This document shows positions 6,504-17,471 of a DNA stretch of 64,000 nt, piece by piece. A program made the translations under genes and the position numbers. Numbering within the stretch: position 1 is the stretch's first letter; each line of letters starts with the position of its first letter. The DNA comes from an uncultured Peptococcaceae bacterium (GTDB lineage: Bacteria; Bacillota; Peptococcia; Peptococcales; Peptococcaceae), in NCBI GenBank assembly GCA_900552455.1, contig URZX01000006.1, positions 1 through 64,000 on the forward strand. Direction: 5' to 3'. The notes below the pieces were generated by a model, which had not been told where the DNA came from, did not search any database, and saw only the letters and a list, made by a program, of their open reading frames with translations.

Positions 6504-7709
6504 TTACATCTTATTGGCTGCCTGCATGGCTTCAAAGCCATAAAGCTGATTGATTGGCTGCTCTGCTTCCAAATCAAACTTCTTTCCTGCCAATCCTGGA
6601 TAGTTGAATGGATAGCGGTGTGCGCGGAAGACAGCATTCAGCTTACCAAAACGATTTCCGCTGTTGGTGTAGAATGGATTGATATATTCCCAAACAATCT
6701 CTTTATTAGGTGTTACTTCAAAGAGGCGGCCAGTGGCACCTTCATCGATCAAAGTATTGCCATTGTGCAGACGCTGTGCACTGGAAATATAGGTGGAGTA
6801 GAAATCGACTGGATTATCTGCGCGATATTCCCAAACTGTTTCTTCAGTTTTAGGATCGATTTCAAGAATGCGACTGAAATCTGGTGGGAATACTGCAGAG
6901 CTGCCATCTGGATTTGCAACGTAATAACGGCCATTATCGAAAACAAGGATATTGCCATTTTCCAGTTCTGTTGGATCGTGTGGGAACGAAATTTGTTTGC
7001 CTGGCTTGTTACCATAGCGCCAGTCTACTTTTCTTTCCTTACGATTCCAAATGTAGATCATGCTCATGTTATAACTGGTGGAAATAATACGACCATCTGC
7101 AAGTTCTTCAACAGAGTTCAGACCAGGCCATACTTCACGAGTGGCATGTGGGGTGAAAATATCAATCTCAGGATCGAGAATATCTGCCAGTCGGAGATTG
7201 TCCACTTCCTTCCCATCTGGCGTTACTTCGATCATTTCAAAAGTATACATCTGACCACCAGGTTCGGTGCCAGGCGTTCCACCTTGAACCTTTGCCTGTT
7301 CTTCTGGCGTCAGTGGCGCATAGCGAAGATACAGCGTATTGCCATTTCTCAGGCGGCAACGGTCGTGGCAATCGTGCATCGGATCTTCATGTTTCCAGAC
7401 AATATTAGAATCCCAGTCAAGCTCGACGATACCAGAAGAAGAAAATGCCAGACCATTTGGATTTTGACGTCCTGGTTCAGAGAAGGAGCAAAGAAGATTG
7501 CCGTTTTCAAGCAGCTCTCCATGCATTCTCATGAGACCAGGGATTGTCCAATGATGGACAATGTCCCCCTTCATATCAATCATATATACATAACTCTGAC
7601 CTTTTTCATCCAATTGTTTATCGCACTGAACCATTGGTGCAAAAATGGTGTACCCAGCGCATGCTTTTTCCACTTTCCATTCTGTCAAACCGTGTTTTGC
7701 TTTTCTCAT
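6504..7709 (-). CDS. Arylsulfotransferase family (ASST) beta-propeller protein (paralogue)
   Basis: 401 aa, the upstream member of a tandem pair with 5183-6394. It has the same blade motifs (LLENGNLLCSF, RLRNGNTLYLRY, LADGRIISTSY, LENGNILVFDNG) and PMHDCHDRCRL near residue 120. The stretch from about residue 225 to 300 is essentially identical to the paralogue, while the N-terminal third has diverged more, suggesting gene conversion. ATG 7709 follows GGAGG by 7 nt; an in-frame GTG at 7727 lies upstream of that site. No signal peptide. A TATAAT-like -10 lies at 7755-7750 without a good -35, and an ACTACA-type motif lies upstream, so activation by a regulator is plausible. Confidence 0.82.
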   Translation of the reverse strand: MRKAKHGLTEWKVEKACAGYTIFAPMVQCDKQLDEKGQSYVYMIDMKGDIVHHWTIPGLMRMHGELLENGNLLCSFSEPGRQNPNGLAFSSSGIVELDWDSNIVWKHEDPMHDCHDRCRLRNGNTLYLRYAPLTPEEQAKVQGGTPGTEPGGQMYTFEMIEVTPDGKEVDNLRLADILDPEIDIFTPHATREVWPGLNSVEELADGRIISTSYNMSMIYIWNRKERKVDWRYGNKPGKQISFPHDPTELENGNILVFDNGRYYVANPDGSSAVFPPDFSRILEIDPKTEETVWEYRADNPVDFYSTYISSAQRLHNGNTLIDEGATGRLFEVTPNKEIVWEYINPFYTNSGNRFGKLNAVFRAHRYPFNYPGLAGKKFDLEAEQPINQLYGFEAMQAANKM

Positions 7710-7749
7710 TATAAGTCCTCCTATCACAATAAAGCATCTGAATTAACTG

Positions 7750-7797
7750 ATTATATTGTACCATCGCTTTTCATAAACGACAGTAATTAAAACTACA
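7750..7797 (-). promoter_or_regulatory. Promoter region of the ASST unit with candidate activator box
   Basis: Minus-strand TATAAT at 7755-7750 has no recognisable -35 at normal spacing. Upstream, TAATTAAAACTACA (7784-7797) matches the motif at 9355-9368 in the SLC13/SDR promoter region with one difference. A weak -35 plus a shared upstream motif suggests an activator-dependent promoter. Confidence 0.5.
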
Positions 7798-7805
7798 AAA
7801 TGAAA

Positions 7806-9278
7806 TTAATATACGATATTTGCTACTGGAAGAACACCAACTAGCGTAACAATAACCATAAGGATAGCAGAGCTCAACGCCAACTTAAAAATCATTCCTT
7901 TATCAACCCATTCGGTATTCGAGAATACCATTGCAGCTTGAGTAGATGCACCTGGTGTAGCCAATGCAGACTGAACCGCAAACATCAGCGTTACTGCCAT
8001 AACAATTGGATTGATACCGAAGGACTCAACCAATGGGCAAAGCATTGGCACGAAGATGATCAACAATACTGCATTATGCGTAAACTGTGTGATAATCGCG
8101 AGTGCAACGGAAATAAATGCAATAGCAAGTAGTGGAGACATATCACCAATCTGGCTGCGTAAAAATGCTTCACAAGTAGCCAATACCCCAGATTCATCCG
8201 ATTCAAGTGCTGCAGAAATAGGCATTGTCGATGCAAGTAAAATAATAACATCCCAGTTGACGCCCTTGGCAGCAGCCTTTCCCCAATTCAAGATGGCTTC
8301 GTTCTGACCAGACTTTTTATTGCGAACAATCATTAATACAATAAGAACTACAACAGCAGAACCAGACACACTCAAGCCAGAAAGAACTGAAATGAAAGGC
8401 CAATCTGCAGGAAGAATGCCAGGGGTGAGCAGCATCAACAAAAAGATCACCAAAGCAATAACAGCCATTTTTTGATCACTGTCCATTTTAACATTGCGAA
8501 GATGAGCAAAACGGTCAACCTTTTCCGACAAAATGCCTACATCTGGTCTAAACACAAATTTAACAAGTAATGTATATAACAAAACTATAATTCCGCAGAA
8601 TACAATATTGAACAAGGAAAACGTCACATAGTTTACGGTCAAACCAACTGAAGACTGCATCATTCCGAGCACGATAACATCCATTGGATTAAATGGGAAG
8701 GTAATCGCACCAAGCGTCCCACCTACTACAATACCAAATAAAACACAGTTTACAAATGGAGATTTTTTCTCAAAGCCCAGTTCTTTACTCATGCTATAGA
8801 ATACACTCCAAAGCACGATGATTGCCGCAAAAATTTGCGAAAATGCTGACAAAACCCAAGCACTTAATGTCATCATTGTCAGAAAAACGTAAGGACGACC
8901 AATGACGATTTTACGACTGATAAACCAGTTGGCAATCCAACGGTTCAGCCCACTTTGTTCCATGAATGCCGCAAACATAAATACAAATAAAGTGACAAGA
9001 ACAACGTCAGCACCGAAGCCTTGCAGGAAACTATCCTGAACTGTCATCAATCCTGTGAAACCACATGCCACCATGCCCAACAAGGATGGCCAAATCATAC
9101 TGACAAAGCTCCAACCATAAAGCACACCAAGGAAAATACCCAGAGAATTCATTCCAACTTCTGTTATCGAGTCTGTAAACGGTGGAATGTACTTAAACCC
9201 AAACATAATAACAATACAGATCAAAGAATGAATATAATATTTCATTCTTTGCGTTTCAACAGATTGATTTTTTGCCAT
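7806..9278 (-). CDS. SLC13/DASS-family anion permease
   Basis: Integral membrane transporter of about 490 aa with 11-13 hydrophobic segments. It has the two-repeat organisation of the divalent anion:Na+ symporter family: a first helix-hairpin region (LVTLFVFMFAAFMEQSGLN) and a second with LLASTMPISAAL and ITQFTHNAVLLIIF, where the SNT-type motif would sit. Substrates in the family include dicarboxylates, sulfate and sulfonates. ATG 9278 follows AAAGGAG. It lies directly upstream of the arylsulfotransferase genes on the same strand and opposite a dehydrogenase, so uptake of an anionic organic substrate or export of an anionic product is the likely role (inference). Confidence 0.82.
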   Translation of the reverse strand: MAKNQSVETQRMKYYIHSLICIVIMFGFKYIPPFTDSITEVGMNSLGIFLGVLYGWSFVSMIWPSLLGMVACGFTGLMTVQDSFLQGFGADVVLVTLFVFMFAAFMEQSGLNRWIANWFISRKIVIGRPYVFLTMMTLSAWVLSAFSQIFAAIIVLWSVFYSMSKELGFEKKSPFVNCVLFGIVVGGTLGAITFPFNPMDVIVLGMMQSSVGLTVNYVTFSLFNIVFCGIIVLLYTLLVKFVFRPDVGILSEKVDRFAHLRNVKMDSDQKMAVIALVIFLLMLLTPGILPADWPFISVLSGLSVSGSAVVVLIVLMIVRNKKSGQNEAILNWGKAAAKGVNWDVIILLASTMPISAALESDESGVLATCEAFLRSQIGDMSPLLAIAFISVALAIITQFTHNAVLLIIFVPMLCPLVESFGINPIVMAVTLMFAVQSALATPGASTQAAMVFSNTEWVDKGMIFKLALSSAILMVIVTLVGVLPVANIVY

Positions 9279-9354
9279 TTTTAACAACTCCTTTACGATT
9301 ATTGGTGCAATCAATCTTTTTTATCATTATAGCTTTTCAGCTTTTTGCTTTCGG

Positions 9355-9424
9355 TAATTGAAACTACATTGCACGAAATTTTCAAAGTATTTTTTATGGA
9401 ATTTATTTTCAATGTAGTTCAAAC
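9355..9424. promoter_or_regulatory. Inverted motif pair in the SLC13/SDR divergent promoter
   Basis: The 225-bp gap between the divergent genes holds TAATTGAAACTACATTG (9355-9371) and an inverted near copy, CAATGTAGTTCAAAC (9410-9424). The shared core is ACTACATTG. A single copy of the same motif lies at the ASST promoter (7784-7797). A Crp/Fnr-type gene is encoded at 10351-11043 and is the natural candidate ligand, which is inference. Confidence 0.5.
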
Positions 9425-9502
9425 AACTGAGCTATCCTTTAAAATATGATATAAATTTAATAACCGTTACAGATTGAAAGCATTTTTAAGGAGGAATCAT
9501 TC

Positions 9503-10276
9503 ATGTCCATGTTTTCATTAGAAGGAAGGAAAGTAATAATCACTGGTGCTGGACGCGGTATCGGCGCTGAATTGGCAAAAGATTTTGCCAGAGCAGGTGC
9601 CGATTTGATGCTCGTCAGTCGCACACAGTCAGATTTAGACAAAGTAGCTGCTGAAATCAAAGAATTCGCGCCAAATCAAATAGCAATTGGCTACGCTTGT
9701 GACGTCTCAGATCCAGAAGCTGTTGCTGCCATGGTTGACGAAGCCGATAAAAAACTAGGCGGTGTTAATGTGCTCGTCAATAATGCAGGCGTAAATAAAA
9801 AGATGCCATTTTTAGAAGTCGATCTCGAAACTTGGAAAAAAATTATTAACATCAATCTTACCGGACAATTTATTGTTGCACAAACTGTAGCTAAAAAGAT
9901 GGCTGCAAACGGAACAGGCGGTAGCATCATCAGCATGGCTTCTGTTGGTGGTTTTATGGCTCTCCAAAATACCAGCCCATATTGCGCAAGTAAAGGCGGT
10001 ATTTTGCAAATGAGCAAAGTTATGGCCAGCGATCTCGCTCCATATAATATCCGCGTTAATGCAATCTGCCCAGGATTTGTTGATACAGGTTTACTGGATG
10101 ACAATCCACAGCGTGATAAACTCGTAGCACAATTTACTGCTGCAACGCCACTTGGCCGTGTTGCAAATGTGCGCGATCTCGCAGGTGCCGCAATCTTTCT
10201 TGCTAGCGACGCATCAAATTACATTACGGGCACGCAGATTACTGTCGATGGCGGGATTAGCTGCGTAGTGTCTTAA
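9503..10276 (+). CDS. Short-chain dehydrogenase/reductase (SDR)
   Basis: Classical SDR oxidoreductase, 257 aa. It has the nucleotide-binding motif TGAGRGIG at residues 14-21, NNAG near 92, a catalytic Ser in SMASVGG, and YCASK with the Tyr and Lys of the active site. The PGFVDTGLL segment after the catalytic motif is typical of 3-oxoacyl-reductase and gluconate dehydrogenase groups. AAGGAGG precedes the ATG. It is transcribed away from the SLC13 permease and shares its regulatory region, so it may oxidise or reduce the compound taken up. Substrate is not readable from sequence. Confidence 0.87.
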   Translation: MSMFSLEGRKVIITGAGRGIGAELAKDFARAGADLMLVSRTQSDLDKVAAEIKEFAPNQIAIGYACDVSDPEAVAAMVDEADKKLGGVNVLVNNAGVNKKMPFLEVDLETWKKIININLTGQFIVAQTVAKKMAANGTGGSIISMASVGGFMALQNTSPYCASKGGILQMSKVMASDLAPYNIRVNAICPGFVDTGLLDDNPQRDKLVAQFTAATPLGRVANVRDLAGAAIFLASDASNYITGTQITVDGGISCVVS

Positions 10277-10292
10277 TTTTTTTCCACGATAA

Positions 10293-10337
10293 AACAGAGC
10301 AGCTCAGAAGTTGAAAAAGCTTCTGAGCTGCTCTGTT
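10293..10337. terminator. Bidirectional terminator between SDR and Crp/Fnr genes
   Basis: 18-bp perfect stem (10293-10310 with 10320-10337, core CAGAGCAGCTCAGAAG) with a 9-nt loop between two convergent genes. Short T-rich stretches follow on the plus strand. Confidence 0.85.
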
Positions 10338-10350
10338 GTTTTCTTCAAAA

Positions 10351-11043
10351 CTATTCTATTATATCTCCTTCAAATGCCAAATCCCTTAACGCCTGTCTAT
10401 CTTTTATCACCCAGGTCTTATGTTTTGTCTGCTCAATGATCCCTCTTTTCCGCAGATCATTAATATAATTCGTAACTGTAACACGATGCAATCCTGTCAA
10501 ATCCGCAATTTCCTGATGTAATAATTTATGATTAGAATCTGGTTCTTCGTCAAAATAATAACAACACAAAATTCGCGCGATGCGTTGAATAGGTTTCGCT
10601 AATGTCAAATCCGAAACTTGCCATCCGTTAATTCGACATTTCACCGCAAGTGACCTTACAATCAAATCTCGAATACTTTTACGTTCCATCAAAACATCCT
10701 CATAAGCACGATTAACACGATATAATTCTATGTCCTCTTCTGCTATGCAATTAGTATGTGTTGGCTGTCTATGAAAATAACATTCGATTGAAACAAATCT
10801 ATCTGTATAATAAACCGTTTTCTCAATTCCTTCTTCATTTGAAATAAAAAATCTCGCCAACCCTTTGTCTATATACATAAAATCATCAATATGGTCTCCA
10901 TCAAAATGAATATAAGATCCTTTTGGATAAACCTGTAGGCAACCTAATTGTTTTATAAGTTCAACATCTTCTTTAGTAATTTCTCCTAAACGTGACTCTC
11001 TAAACCAAGGTGAAGTTGTTGTAATTTCTGTGTCCTGACTCAT
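10351..11043 (-). CDS. Crp/Fnr-family transcriptional regulator
   Basis: 230 aa with an N-terminal cyclic-nucleotide-binding-like beta-barrel (about 25-145) and a C-terminal winged helix. The recognition region is HQEIADLTGLHRVTVTNYINDL at about residues 175-196 (given here as two parts: HQEIADLTGLHR and VTVTNYINDL). There is no N-terminal Cys cluster, so it is not an Fnr-type [4Fe-4S] sensor; the barrel could bind a small aromatic or sulfur compound, as in CprK-like members. It ends the AT-richer arylsulfotransferase/permease region and is the likely regulator of it. A direct role is inference from proximity and the shared promoter motif. Confidence 0.85.
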   Translation of the reverse strand: MSQDTEITTTSPWFRESRLGEITKEDVELIKQLGCLQVYPKGSYIHFDGDHIDDFMYIDKGLARFFISNEEGIEKTVYYTDRFVSIECYFHRQPTHTNCIAEEDIELYRVNRAYEDVLMERKSIRDLIVRSLAVKCRINGWQVSDLTLAKPIQRIARILCCYYFDEEPDSNHKLLHQEIADLTGLHRVTVTNYINDLRKRGIIEQTKHKTWVIKDRQALRDLAFEGDIIE

Positions 11044-11080
11044 ATTGTATCTCTCCGTTTCAGAAAATACTAATATAAAA

Positions 11081-11132
11081 ATAAAAACTTGACCACAGCA
11101 ACAGAATATCTCTTCACATTGCTGTGGTCAAG
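11081..11132 (-). terminator. Terminator of pyrG
   Basis: 14-bp stem, 11088-11101 with 11119-11132 (core TTGACCACAGCAA), followed on the minus strand by TTTTTAT (11087-11081). It lies 22 nt past the pyrG stop codon. Confidence 0.87.
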
Positions 11133-11153
11133 CATTAATGACAAAATAAAAAA

Positions 11154-12813
<1,660 letters not shown>

Positions 12814-12851
12814 CGTAAGCACAATAATGGCCCTTCTTTACAAAGGGTGCC

Positions 12852-12887
12852 CTATTAAATATTACAGAGAAATGGCCGCACAGTCAA
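12852..12887 (-). promoter_or_regulatory. pyrG promoter and GGGC transcription start
   Basis: TTGACT (12887-12882), a 17-nt spacer, and TAATAT (12864-12859) on the minus strand. Six nt later the transcript would begin GGGCACCC (12852 onward). Starting with GGG followed by C permits G addition by slippage when CTP is scarce. Confidence 0.8.
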
Positions 12888-12896
12888 GAGAAACTA

Positions 12897-13535
12897 TCAG
12901 TCAACGACAAGAAAATCGATGGCCATGCAGACAACTTTGCCGTCTTTGTAGCCCCAGTACGCTGGATAGCCCTGTTCGTCGGGACTGCCGCCAACCATGG
13001 TGATCAGATTGACGTCGAGCTTTGGCAGCTTGGAATTTGCCACGCCGCCATTGGAAAAATAGGTGGCGCCGAGCTGTTTTTCAATATCCTCGAGCACCTC
13101 GGCAGATTCTTCGAGATGCTCGAGCAGCCAGCCGATGGTCTGCTCTGCGCAGACGGTGATGTTGCCGCTCTCGGTTGCCACGCCGTAATATCCGTCGTCA
13201 GGAATCTCATCGGCGTTGATATCAGCAGGCAGGCACATTTTCCACTCATCTGGCACCGCTTCTTCGTCGAACTGCAGCAGGAAGCCGGCTACGTGCACCT
13301 CGTCGTGTGGCTCGAGATGCGCGGTAAACGTGTAGATTGGAAACTTATCGTTCGGAATATCCTCTGTGACAACGATGCCATAATTGATGGCGTAAGGATC
13401 TGCCATGGCGAGGCGTCCCTTTGTCACGACGAGCACGCCCTGCGGCTCTTTGACCATGAAGGTGGAATCTGTTTTTCCTTCGTAGTGCATTTTATTGGTG
13501 AACATGAAATCGAGGAATTTTTTATTAATATACAT
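12897..13535 (-). CDS. DUF4241 domain protein
   Basis: 212 aa, family of unknown function. It matches the family in the N-terminal GVLVVTKGRLAMADPYAINY segment and in the C-terminal GYPAYWGYKDGKVVCMAIDF, which ends with the conserved DFxVV. No signal peptide or membrane segment, so it is cytoplasmic. The ATG at 13535 is chosen because GGAAGGA lies 8 nt upstream; the upstream in-frame ATG at 13553 lies in the secG terminator U-run and has no ribosome site. It is between secG and pyrG but separated from both by terminator or promoter signals. Related proteins are sometimes thought of as immunity or SUKH-like proteins; I cannot confirm that here. Confidence 0.75.
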   Translation of the reverse strand: MYINKKFLDFMFTNKMHYEGKTDSTFMVKEPQGVLVVTKGRLAMADPYAINYGIVVTEDIPNDKFPIYTFTAHLEPHDEVHVAGFLLQFDEEAVPDEWKMCLPADINADEIPDDGYYGVATESGNITVCAEQTIGWLLEHLEESAEVLEDIEKQLGATYFSNGGVANSKLPKLDVNLITMVGGSPDEQGYPAYWGYKDGKVVCMAIDFLVVD

Positions 13536-13553
13536 GTTGATGTTCCTTCCCAT

Positions 13554-13588
13554 AAAAAATACGATGCATCCCGAAGCATGCATCGTAT
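13554..13588 (-). terminator. Terminator of the glycolytic/secG operon
   Basis: 11-bp perfect stem, 13559-13569 with 13578-13588 (arm ATACGATGCAT), followed by a run of T residues on the minus strand (13559-13554). It begins a few nt after the secG stop. Confidence 0.85.
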
Positions 13589-13594
13589 CAAATT

Positions 13595-13822
13595 CTAGCT
13601 AAGCAGCATGGTCAGTACAAAAGAGAAGATCATGAACAAAAGCGCAAAGACAGCAGTCGCTTTTGCCAACTGATCATCCAGGCCTTTCTTGCCCAGGAAT
13701 GTTTCTGCACCGCCACTGATGGAGCCAGATAAACCAGCGCTACGTCCGGACTGCAGCAAGACTGTAGCAATGACGCCAAGGCAGCAGATGATTTGCAGAA
13801 TCTGCAAAACGGTATGCAACAT
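13595..13822 (-). CDS. secG: Preprotein translocase subunit SecG
   Basis: 75 aa with two membrane segments (about 2-20 and 55-74) and the conserved LLQSGRSAGLSGSISGGAE loop between them. It is the small subunit of the SecYEG channel. It lies 83 nt downstream of eno; the eno-secG order is common in Firmicutes, so co-transcription with the glycolytic genes is likely. Confidence 0.95.
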   Translation of the reverse strand: MLHTVLQILQIICCLGVIATVLLQSGRSAGLSGSISGGAETFLGKKGLDDQLAKATAVFALLFMIFSFVLTMLLS

Positions 13823-13905
13823 ACAATATCCTCCTTAATCCGAAAATAGGCTTTGGTTATCAGCCATTAATAGATGATATCATATCTCACGCCAGTTTGC
13901 AAGGC

Positions 13906-15204
<1,299 letters not shown>

Positions 15205-16722
15205 TTACTCATTCAATAAGGATGAACCTGTCATTTCTTCAGGTTGATCGAGCTGCATCAGGTCGAGTACCGTCGGTGCTACGTCGGACAAGCGTCCGTC
15301 ATGGAGTGTGCGGTTGTCGCCCACAAGGATGACCGGCACAGGATTGGTCGTGTGTGAAGTGAACGGCGAGCCGTCTTCGTTCGCCATCTTCTCACAGTTG
15401 CCGTGATCGGCGCAGATGAGGAGCTTGCCGCTGGCCTTTTCCACAGCGTCGACAATGCGGCCGACGCAGCCATCGACGGTTTCCATCGCCTGGATCGCTG
15501 CTGTGAGCACGCCAGTATGGCCAACCATATCCGGATTGGCAAAGTTGACCAAAATAAAATCGTATTTTCCGCTCGCTACACCGTCCACAACGGTATCTGC
15601 GACAGCCTGCGCGCTCATTTCCGGCTGCAGGTCGTAGGTCGCGACTTTTGGCGATGGGATCAGCACACGCTCTTCATTTTCATTCGGTGCTTCGACGCCG
15701 CCATTAAAAAATGAGGTGACGTGGGCATATTTTTCTGTTTCTGCGGTACGCAGCTGCACTTTTCCCTGCTTGGCGAGCCATTCACCCATGGTATTGGTGA
15801 GCACCAGCGGTGGATACGCCACGTTGAGCATGTCTTCCAGGCTAGCGTCGTATTCTGTCATGCTGATAAGCTCAATATGCACAAAGCCCTGGCGGTCAAA
15901 GCCGTCAAAGTCAGGATCCACAAAGCTGCGCGACAGCTGTTTTGCGCGGTCGGCGCGGAAATTGTAGAAGATGATCCCATCCTCTTCTTGAATGCGCCCT
16001 TCCACGCCCTGCACGACCATCGGCACGATGAACTCATCGGTCACATCGTTTTCGTAAGACGCCTGCATGGCAGCCTGCACATCTGAAACCTGCTCGCCTT
16101 CGCCACGCACCATCGCTTTCCAGGCGCGCTCAACGCGCTCCCAGCGTTTGTCGCGGTCCATGGCATAGTAACGTCCGTTGACAGTCGCCAGCTGGCCAAC
16201 GCCGATGGCATCGAGCTTTTCCTGGAGCTGGGCGAGGTAGTGCACGCCAGAGGTTGGCGACACATCGCGGCCATCCATGAACGCATGCACATAGACCTTT
16301 GTCAGGCCAAAATTTTTCGCCATCTCAAGCAGGGCATAGAGATGCTCCTGATGAGAATGCACGCCGCCGTCAGAAAGCAGCCCCATGAGATGCAGGGCGT
16401 GGTCTTCTTCCTTCAGGCGTGTCATCATGCGCACAAAGGCAGGATTTTTTTCAAAGCTGCCATCCTGGATATCGCGCGTGATGCGCAGAAGATCCTGATA
16501 GACCACGCGCCCAGCGCCAAGATTCAGATGGCCGACCTCAGAATTGCCCTGCTGACCGTCGGGAAGTCCGACGGCTTCGCCGCTGCAGGCGAGGGTCGCG
16601 TGCGGACATTCTGCAAACAGCGCGTCGAGGCGCGGTGTCTTTGCCAGGCAGGCAGCATTGTTGGTGCAGTCCGGATTGATTCCCCAGCCATCGAGGATCA
16701 TTAAAACCACAGGTTTAGTCAA
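15205..16722 (-). CDS. gpmI: 2,3-bisphosphoglycerate-independent phosphoglycerate mutase
   Basis: About 505 aa, alkaline-phosphatase superfamily Mn enzyme that interconverts 3- and 2-phosphoglycerate. VVLMILDGWG opens the fold, GNSEVGHLNLGAGRV carries the nucleophilic serine, SHQEHLYAL follows, and ADHGNCEKM plus HTTNPVPV hold metal ligands. The start is uncertain: TTG at 16722 lies about 10 nt after AAGGA and overlaps tpiA by 8 nt, while GTG at 16731 lies only 1 nt after it. I use the TTG. Clostridia normally use this cofactor-independent form. Confidence 0.95.
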   Translation of the reverse strand: MTKPVVLMILDGWGINPDCTNNAACLAKTPRLDALFAECPHATLACSGEAVGLPDGQQGNSEVGHLNLGAGRVVYQDLLRITRDIQDGSFEKNPAFVRMMTRLKEEDHALHLMGLLSDGGVHSHQEHLYALLEMAKNFGLTKVYVHAFMDGRDVSPTSGVHYLAQLQEKLDAIGVGQLATVNGRYYAMDRDKRWERVERAWKAMVRGEGEQVSDVQAAMQASYENDVTDEFIVPMVVQGVEGRIQEEDGIIFYNFRADRAKQLSRSFVDPDFDGFDRQGFVHIELISMTEYDASLEDMLNVAYPPLVLTNTMGEWLAKQGKVQLRTAETEKYAHVTSFFNGGVEAPNENEERVLIPSPKVATYDLQPEMSAQAVADTVVDGVASGKYDFILVNFANPDMVGHTGVLTAAIQAMETVDGCVGRIVDAVEKASGKLLICADHGNCEKMANEDGSPFTSHTTNPVPVILVGDNRTLHDGRLSDVAPTVLDLMQLDQPEEMTGSSLLNE

Positions 16723-17470
16723 TATCAGCACTTCCTTCGTTGATCAGCGCCAGGAAGCTGTCTGGCGCCAGGCTTGCGCCGCCGATGAGACCGCCGTCGA
16801 TATCCGGCTGCGCCATCAGCTCGCGAATGTTGCTCGCTTTCGCAGAGCCACCGTAAAGCAGACGCGCCGAAGCGGCCTGCTCGTCTCCGATGAGCCCGGC
16901 GAGATGTGCGCGGAGCGCACCAATCATCTGCTGCGCGTCAGCGGACGTGGCGGTTTTTCCGGTGCCGATCGCCCAGAGTGGCTCATAGGCAACGACCACT
17001 TCTTCCGGCAAGGTTTCTGCGCCTGTAAACACAGCATCCAGCTGCGCCTTGCACCAGGCCTCTGCTTCGCCAGCTTCGCGCTGCTCCAGGCTTTCGCCCA
17101 CACAGAGGATCGGCGCCAGGCCGTTTTTCGTGCAGTAATGGTATTTTTCTGCGACAAAGGCATCCGATTCGCCCAGCAGCTGACGGCGTTCGCTGTGTCC
17201 AACGATGACGTATCTGACAGCGCACTCCTTCAGCATTTCTGCCGAGATTTCGCCGGTGAAGGCGCCTTTGTCTGCCGGATATACGTCTTCAGCGCCAACA
17301 GCAACCTTTGCCTGATCCGCCAGCACTGGCAGATCGATAAACGGTGCACAGATGGCGACATCGGAGGATGCCGGCAAGTCGTAAGTATTAAATGTGTTCA
17401 GGAACTCTTTTGTTTCGGCCATGGTCTTGTTCATTTTCCAGTTGGCCACAAAGAGTGGTCGTCTAACCAT
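16715..17470 (-). CDS. tpiA: Triosephosphate isomerase
   Basis: 251 aa TIM barrel that interconverts dihydroxyacetone phosphate and glyceraldehyde 3-phosphate. The N-terminal NWKMNKT contains the catalytic Lys, VIVGHSERR the His, VAYEPLWAIGTGK the Glu, and LLYGGSAKASN the phosphate-binding loop. ATG 17470 follows GGAGG by 6 nt and lies 1 nt after the pgk stop, so translation is coupled. The frame extends upstream into pgk but those codons do not match the family. Confidence 0.97.
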   Translation of the reverse strand: MVRRPLFVANWKMNKTMAETKEFLNTFNTYDLPASSDVAICAPFIDLPVLADQAKVAVGAEDVYPADKGAFTGEISAEMLKECAVRYVIVGHSERRQLLGESDAFVAEKYHYCTKNGLAPILCVGESLEQREAGEAEAWCKAQLDAVFTGAETLPEEVVVAYEPLWAIGTGKTATSADAQQMIGALRAHLAGLIGDEQAASARLLYGGSAKASNIRELMAQPDIDGGLIGGASLAPDSFLALINEGSADID

Positions 17471-17471
17471 C

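Noticed and set aside
10351..11043. Oxygen-sensing Fnr
   Set aside because: The N-terminal Cys cluster needed for a [4Fe-4S] sensor is absent.
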